Assembly: GCA_009774255.1 (NCBI GenBank)
Contig: VSNK01000101.1
Coordinates: forward strand, 1 to 17,000
From: Faecalicatena sp.
GTDB lineage: Bacteria > Bacillota > Clostridia > Lachnospirales > Lachnospiraceae
Direction of reading: 5' to 3'
DNA: 17,000 bases
This document shows, one piece after another, positions 13,065 through 17,000 of the stretch. The notes beneath the pieces are model-generated. The model searched no databases, was not told the origin of the DNA, and was given only the letters and a program-made list of their open reading frames with translations. A program made the translations under genes and the position numbers. Each line of letters opens with the position of its first letter. Within the stretch, counting starts at the first letter, position 1.

Positions 13065-15293
13065 TTAAAACACATGCATGGGATTGAAATCAAATTGAAT
13101 CCGCATGGTGTTGAATCCGGCATTTACTTCAATATATTGTTCTAACCGATTTTTCATCCTTACTAGTGTATCATATCTTTCCGTTTTTAGGTAGAGTACT
13201 TTTCGATATATATCATTAATTTTTCCGATTCCCGGGCTTGCCGGGCCGATCAGCTTCACAGGCACGCTCCCTTTCACCCGGAGGGCATATTCTTTCAGGA
13301 ATCTGCAGCCTGTTTCCAGAAGCTCTTCCTCCCGGCAGCTCACCAGCACCGCCAGCAGATTTTCCACCGGAGGATATCCCATCACCTCCCGGTATCGGAT
13401 CTCTTCCTCGTAAAATGCTTTATAATCCTGAGCCGCGGCCGTCACAATGGCATAGTGCTTTGGGCTGTAGGTCTGGATAACCGCCTCCCCCTTCTTCTGC
13501 CCTCTGCCAGCTCTTCCCGCAGCCTGGGTCAGAAGCTGGAATGTCCGCTCTCCCGCCCGGTAATCGTCCGCATACAGGGACATATCGGCTGCCAGGATCC
13601 CTACCAGCGTCACATTAGGAAAATCATGTCCTTTCACAATCATCTGTGTCCCTACCAGCACATCCGCCTCTTCATTGGCAAATGCCGCCAGGATTTTTTC
13701 ATGCCCGTCCTTTTCCCGGGTGGTATCCATATCCATCCGCAGCACCCTCGCCCGGGGAAACTGCTCTTTTACGATCTCCTCAATCTTCTCGGTCCCTGCC
13801 CGGAATTCCCCGATATGCCGGGAACCGCACTGCGGACAAAGCTCCTGCTTTTCTTCCTCATGCCCACAGTAATGGCAGACCAGCTTTCCATTTCGATGAT
13901 AAGATAAGGATACGTCACAGTGGGGGCATTTTACCACATAACCGCATTCCCTGCAGGAGACAAAGCCCGCGTATCCCCGTCTGTTCAGGAACAACATGAT
14001 CTGCTCCCTTTTTTCCAGTCGGTCCGCGATCAATTCCTGCAGCTTACTGCTCAGGATGGAACGGTTGCCGTTCTTCAATTCCTGCCGTAGGTCAACGGTA
14101 TGTACTTCTGCCATCTCCTGATGTCCGGAACGATTTTTCAATTCCAGCAGTCGGTATCTACCGGCTTTCGCCCGGTACATGGCTTCCAGAGAAGGGGTGG
14201 CGGACCCCAGCACTACGCTGGCATGTTCCATCTTTGCCCGGGCAACAGCAGTCTCCCGCGCATGGTAGCGGGGAACCTGCTCACTTTTGTAAGTATTTTC
14301 ATGCTCTTCGTCAATGACCACCAGTCCCAGATCAGGAAATGGCGTGAACAAAGCGGAACGGGGGCCGATCATGACATCAATCTTTCCCTCCTTCGCGCGC
14401 ATCATCTGGTCATAGCGCTCTCCGGCGGACAGACGAGAATGCATGATGGATACCCTGCTGCCAAAGCAGCGGTAGAACCGCATGACGGTCTGAAAGGTCA
14501 GGGCAATTTCCGGAATCAGGACAATGGCCTGCCGTCCTGCCGCCGCCACCCTGCGGATCATCTCGATATAGACCTCTGTCTTGCCGCTGCCTGTAACTCC
14601 ATGAATCAGGTAAACCCCATACTGCTGCCTTCCATAGTCCTGCCAGAACCGGGCAATCGCCTCCTGCTGTTCCTCCGTAAATGTGATCTGCTTTTGCACC
14701 TGTTCCTTCTGCTTCACCGGATTCCGGTATACCCGCTCCGACTCCAGCACGGCCACCCCCTGCTCTTCCAGCGCCCGTACCACGGAAAGGGGAATATTCA
14801 GCTTTTTATTGACCAGCTCATAATCCAGCACCGGATCATCCAGAAGCGCTGAGAGCAGCCGTGCCCTTGCCCGCTGATTTTTATGCAGGTAATAGTCCAG
14901 CTTTTTCTTTCCCTCCTCCTCGTCCAGAAGAAGGCGCAGCTTTTTCTTCACCTTTTCCTTCTCCTGCTGCCGGATGGGCAGAACCATCTTCAATGCCTGG
15001 ATCATGGTGCCGCCGTAGTGCTCCTTCATCCACGCAGCGAGAGCCACCAGCTTTCCCTCAATGGCAATGCCCTTTTGGGAAATATCCTGAATCTCCTTGA
15101 GCTTCGTCAGATCATAGTCACACTTATCGGCAAAGCCGATAATATACCCTTTGGTCAGGCGGTTCCCCCTTCCGAAGGGAACCACCACCTCCATGCCTGC
15201 CGTAAGCCTCCCCTCCAGGTGAGAAGGAATTTTATATTGAAATATTTTATCCAGTTTTTCATGAGTAATATCTATAATAATATTGGCAAACAT
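13065..15293 (-). CDS. priA: Primosomal protein N' (replication restart helicase PriA)
   Basis: Superfamily 2 DNA helicase (3' to 5') that rebuilds replisomes at stalled forks and loads further primosome proteins. The 742-aa protein has the N-terminal 3' DNA-binding domain (about 1-105), a winged-helix segment (to about 195), Walker A GVTGSGKTEVY (232-242), Walker B DEEH (328-331), motif III GSATPS (363-368), the eight zinc-binding cysteines (447, 450, 456, 459, 473, 476, 486, 489) inserted in the helicase core, GTQMIVKGHDFP and QAAGRAGRG motifs V and VI, and the C-terminal domain. The ATG has GGAGG 5 nt upstream and lies 17 nt after murE. Length and motifs are typical; all helicase motifs look intact. 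Confidence 0.97.
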   Translation of the reverse strand: MFANIIIDITHEKLDKIFQYKIPSHLEGRLTAGMEVVVPFGRGNRLTKGYIIGFADKCDYDLTKLKEIQDISQKGIAIEGKLVALAAWMKEHYGGTMIQALKMVLPIRQQEKEKVKKKLRLLLDEEEGKKKLDYYLHKNQRARARLLSALLDDPVLDYELVNKKLNIPLSVVRALEEQGVAVLESERVYRNPVKQKEQVQKQITFTEEQQEAIARFWQDYGRQQYGVYLIHGVTGSGKTEVYIEMIRRVAAAGRQAIVLIPEIALTFQTVMRFYRCFGSRVSIMHSRLSAGERYDQMMRAKEGKIDVMIGPRSALFTPFPDLGLVVIDEEHENTYKSEQVPRYHARETAVARAKMEHASVVLGSATPSLEAMYRAKAGRYRLLELKNRSGHQEMAEVHTVDLRQELKNGNRSILSSKLQELIADRLEKREQIMLFLNRRGYAGFVSCRECGYVVKCPHCDVSLSYHRNGKLVCHYCGHEEEKQELCPQCGSRHIGEFRAGTEKIEEIVKEQFPRARVLRMDMDTTREKDGHEKILAAFANEEADVLVGTQMIVKGHDFPNVTLVGILAADMSLYADDYRAGERTFQLLTQAAGRAGRGQKKGEAVIQTYSPKHYAIVTAAAQDYKAFYEEEIRYREVMGYPPVENLLAVLVSCREEELLETGCRFLKEYALRVKGSVPVKLIGPASPGIGKINDIYRKVLYLKTERYDTLVRMKNRLEQYIEVNAGFNTMRIQFDFNPMHVF

Positions 15294-15310
15294 GAAAATC
15301 CTCCGAGCAG

Positions 15311-16783
15311 TTATTTCCGTTCTTCCGCCAGTTCTTCCAGTACCTCCGCGATCAGCACTCTCTCGTCCATCGGGTATTTTATCCCTTTGATCTCCTGATA
15401 ATCTTCGTGCCCTTTTCCGGCCAGCACGATGACATCCCCTGGCTGCCCGTTGGCGATGGCATACCGGATTGCCTCTTTTCGGTCGCAGATCTCGATATAT
15501 TTTCCGGACGTCCTGCCGATACCGGTCTTGATATCATCGATAATTGCCTGGGGTTCTTCAAAACGCGGATTATCGGAGGTGATAATGGACAGATCCGCCA
15601 GCCGTCCGGACACCTCGCCCATCTCATATCTGCGGTCTTTGGAGCGGTTGCCCCCGCACCCGAAGAGGCATACCAGACGTGCCGGATGGTATTCCTTCAA
15701 GGTCGTCAGCAGACTTTCCAGACTCATGGCATTGTGGGCGTAGTCAATCATCAGGGTGAATTCATCGGACACCTTCACCATCTCAATCCGCCCCTTCACC
15801 TTTGCCGCTTTCAATGCTTTTTGGATGACATTTTCCGATACGCCGAAATGTCCGCACACCGCAATTGCGGTCAATGAATTATATACACTGAAGGTTCCCG
15901 GGATGTCAATTTCCACGTCAAAATTCATTTTCCCGCTGACATGGTATGCCACCCCCAGGTACCCCGGTCTGGACACCAGGTGGGTATTCTCTGCCCTAAG
16001 ATCCGCTTTCTCGGAAAGCCCGAAGGTCTCCACCCGGCAGGCGGCGCCGCGGAATACATCTTCAAACCAGGGATCGTCTATATTGGCGATTCCAAGCCTG
16101 CACTGCCTAAACAGTAGCCCCTTGCATCGCTTGTAATCTTCAAAGTCCTTATGTTCATTGGGTCCGATATGATCATGCCCCAGATTCGTGAAAATACCGA
16201 TCTCAAATGGAATCCCTGCCGTTCTGTGCAGCATCAGGCCCTGGGAGGAGACTTCCATGACCACGCTGTCGCAGCCTGCTTCCACCATTTCCGCAAAATA
16301 CTTGTGGATCATGTAAGACTCCGGCGTGGTATTGGCCGCCGGGATCTTTTTCTCCCCGATGACTGCCTCAATGGTGCCGATCAGGCCTACCTTATGGCCT
16401 ACATCCTCCAGAATAGATTTAATCATATACGTCGTGGTGGTCTTGCCCTTTGTGCCGGTAATTCCAATAATCTTCAACTTATCTGCGGGATAGCCGAAAT
16501 AGGCGGCAGACATCAGCGCCAGCGCATAGCGCGTATCCGGCACCTTTATGACAGTCACGCTCCCCGACACCTCCACTTCCTTTTCCACAATCAAGGCAGC
16601 TGCGCCCTTTCCCGCAACCTCCGCGGCAAATCTGTGTCCGTCCGAGACCGCGCCGCTGATGCAGACAAATGCCGCGCCTTCTTCTACCTTTCGTGAATCA
16701 TTGATCAGGGCCGTGATCTCGATCTGGTCACTGCCCTGTATCACTTCGTATTGTAAACGTTCTAATAACTGAATGATCTTCAT
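15311..16783 (-). CDS. murE: UDP-N-acetylmuramoyl-tripeptide synthetase, MurE type
   Basis: Mur ligase that adds the third residue, here predicted meso-diaminopimelate, to UDP-MurNAc-L-Ala-D-Glu. The 490-aa protein has the N-terminal UDP-binding domain, ATP loop GITGTKGKTTTTYM (107-120), NTTPES (151-156), VMEVSSQGL (175-183), the predicted carbamylated Lys221 in DYKRCKGLLF, MIDYAHNAMSLESLL (345-359) and DNPR (404-407), which in known MurE enzymes marks diaminopimelate specificity. Some motifs differ from textbook MurE: GHDHIGPNEH instead of the usual RDHLDYH, and YAHNAMSLE instead of YAHTPDALE. The start at 16783 has AAGGAGG 9 nt upstream; a longer open frame to 16828 starts upstream of this site and is rejected. 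It stands first in the cluster, 17 nt before priA, away from the usual division/cell-wall cluster, so a second murE elsewhere is possible. Confidence 0.92.
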   Translation of the reverse strand: MKIIQLLERLQYEVIQGSDQIEITALINDSRKVEEGAAFVCISGAVSDGHRFAAEVAGKGAAALIVEKEVEVSGSVTVIKVPDTRYALALMSAAYFGYPADKLKIIGITGTKGKTTTTYMIKSILEDVGHKVGLIGTIEAVIGEKKIPAANTTPESYMIHKYFAEMVEAGCDSVVMEVSSQGLMLHRTAGIPFEIGIFTNLGHDHIGPNEHKDFEDYKRCKGLLFRQCRLGIANIDDPWFEDVFRGAACRVETFGLSEKADLRAENTHLVSRPGYLGVAYHVSGKMNFDVEIDIPGTFSVYNSLTAIAVCGHFGVSENVIQKALKAAKVKGRIEMVKVSDEFTLMIDYAHNAMSLESLLTTLKEYHPARLVCLFGCGGNRSKDRRYEMGEVSGRLADLSIITSDNPRFEEPQAIIDDIKTGIGRTSGKYIEICDRKEAIRYAIANGQPGDVIVLAGKGHEDYQEIKGIKYPMDERVLIAEVLEELAEERK

Positions 16784-16792
16784 ACCTGAATT

Positions 16793-16799
16793 CCTCCTT
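16793..16799 (-). promoter_or_regulatory. Ribosome binding site that fixes the murE start
   Basis: AAGGAGG on the minus strand, 9 nt before the ATG at 16783. It excludes the upstream in-frame ATG at 16828, which would also lie before the predicted transcription start. Confidence 0.9.
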
Positions 16800-16818
16800 G
16801 GCGGATTTTTCCTTGTAT

Positions 16819-16847
16819 AGAATACCACAAACCTGAGGATGTTGCAA
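16819..16847 (-). promoter_or_regulatory. Putative sigma-A promoter for murE and the downstream cluster
   Basis: On the minus strand, TTGCAA (16842-16847) and TATTCT (16819-16824) are separated by exactly 17 nt; each matches the -35/-10 consensus at 4 of 6 positions. Transcription would start near 16812, leaving a leader of about 28 nt with a strong ribosome binding site. No operator or riboswitch is visible. Confidence 0.55.
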
Positions 16848-16877
16848 ATATGTGTTACGGTTCATAGCTTAAAACAC

Positions 16878-16906
16878 TTTACAAAACTGACATTTCGTGG
16901 CATACT
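16878..16906 (+). promoter_or_regulatory. Putative divergent promoter for the rightward gene
   Basis: TTTACA (16878-16883; 5 of 6 to consensus) and CATACT (16901-16906; 4 of 6) lie 17 nt apart on the plus strand. The start point near 16913 would give a leader of about 50 nt containing the 18-bp duplication. Confidence 0.45.
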
Positions 16907-16930
16907 TAAAACCCATAAAGGATTTTTTAC

Positions 16931-16965
16931 TATGGAGTGATTATTTAATATGGAGTGATTATTTA
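16931..16965 (+). repeat. 18-bp tandem duplication in a translation-initiation region
   Basis: TATGGAGTGATTATTTA occurs at 16931-16947 and again at 16949-16965, an exact 17-bp match with an 18-bp period. Each copy holds GGAG and a start-stop triplet series ATG GAG TGA in the frame of the ATG at 16965. The second GGAG is 9 nt from that ATG and is the likely ribosome binding site. Confidence 0.85.
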
Positions 16966-17000
16966 TGAAACAGATTATATTTTTATTTTTGAAACCATTA
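16965..17000 (+). CDS. 5' end of an unidentified rightward gene (partial)
   Basis: An ATG with GGAG 9 nt upstream opens a frame that runs to the window edge for 12 codons, beginning MKQIIFLFLKPL. The hydrophobic start could be a membrane or signal segment, but too little is visible to name a family. It is divergent from murE and has a candidate promoter at 16878-16906. The start is supported by the ribosome binding site; the gene itself remains unproven. Confidence 0.4.
   Translation, partial: MKQIIFLFLKPL

Noticed and set aside
16784..16828. N-terminal 15-residue extension of MurE
   Set aside because: The start codon lies upstream of the strong AAGGAGG and of the predicted transcription start; the added residues are basic and unlike MurE.
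1..17000. CRISPR arrays, insertion sequences, tRNA or rRNA genes, prophage genes
   Set aside because: No spaced direct repeats of CRISPR type, no transposase or integrase motifs, no tRNA-like cloverleaf or rRNA sequence was seen on either strand.

Overview
The window reads as chromosomal DNA of a Gram-positive anaerobe of the Clostridia, most likely the Lachnospiraceae. This rests on the gene order priA-def-fmt-rsmB-rlmN-stp-prkC-rsgA-rpe-thiN (the Bacillus/Clostridium order, here with a zinc metallopeptidase gene between fmt and rsmB), strong AAGGAGG-type ribosome binding sites, a PASTA-domain Ser/Thr kinase, and a MurE with the DNPR motif of diaminopimelate-adding ligases. All assignments are by reading motifs; no database search was possible.

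Layout. Almost everything lies on the minus strand, so transcription runs from high to low coordinates. A divergent promoter region (about 16800-16964) drives murE leftwards and probably an unidentified gene rightwards, of which only 12 codons are in the window. Leftwards follow murE, priA (replication restart), def and fmt (N-formyl-Met handling), a membrane zinc peptidase (yugP family), rsmB and rlmN (rRNA methylation), stp and prkC (PP2C phosphatase and PASTA kinase), rsgA (30S assembly GTPase), rpe (pentose phosphate), thiN (thiamine pyrophosphokinase), ychF (ribosome-linked ATPase), a previously unlisted 57-codon small ORF, lgt (lipoprotein diacylglyceryl transferase) and an OmpR-type response regulator. 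Most neighbours overlap or lie within 65 nt; the largest gaps are about 100 nt (fmt/yugP and rsmB/rlmN). No clear intrinsic terminator was seen, so most of the 16 kb could be one long operon.

How it works together. The cluster combines growth-linked functions: initiation and maturation of protein synthesis (def, fmt, rsmB, rlmN, rsgA, ychF), envelope synthesis (murE, lgt), DNA replication restart (priA), and a reversible Ser/Thr phosphorylation switch (prkC/stp) that senses cell-wall fragments in related bacteria. Translational coupling is likely at def/fmt (adjacent), rlmN/stp (4-nt overlap), stp/prkC (7-nt), rpe/thiN (8-nt), and at both ends of the small ORF between ychF and lgt (4-nt each).

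What is unusual. Most of the window is ordinary housekeeping DNA. The best candidate for something undescribed is the 57-codon ORF between ychF and lgt: it carries a nearly three-fold 33-bp (11-residue) tandem repeat and is joined to both neighbours by ATGA overlaps. Lesser points are a 33-codon open extension behind the rsmB stop that ends in an ATGA overlap with rlmN, a very acidic Asp/Tyr-rich juxtamembrane segment in PrkC, a strong hairpin between prkC and rsgA, a duplicated translation-initiation segment at the right edge, and a response regulator whose expected kinase gene is not evident at the left edge.
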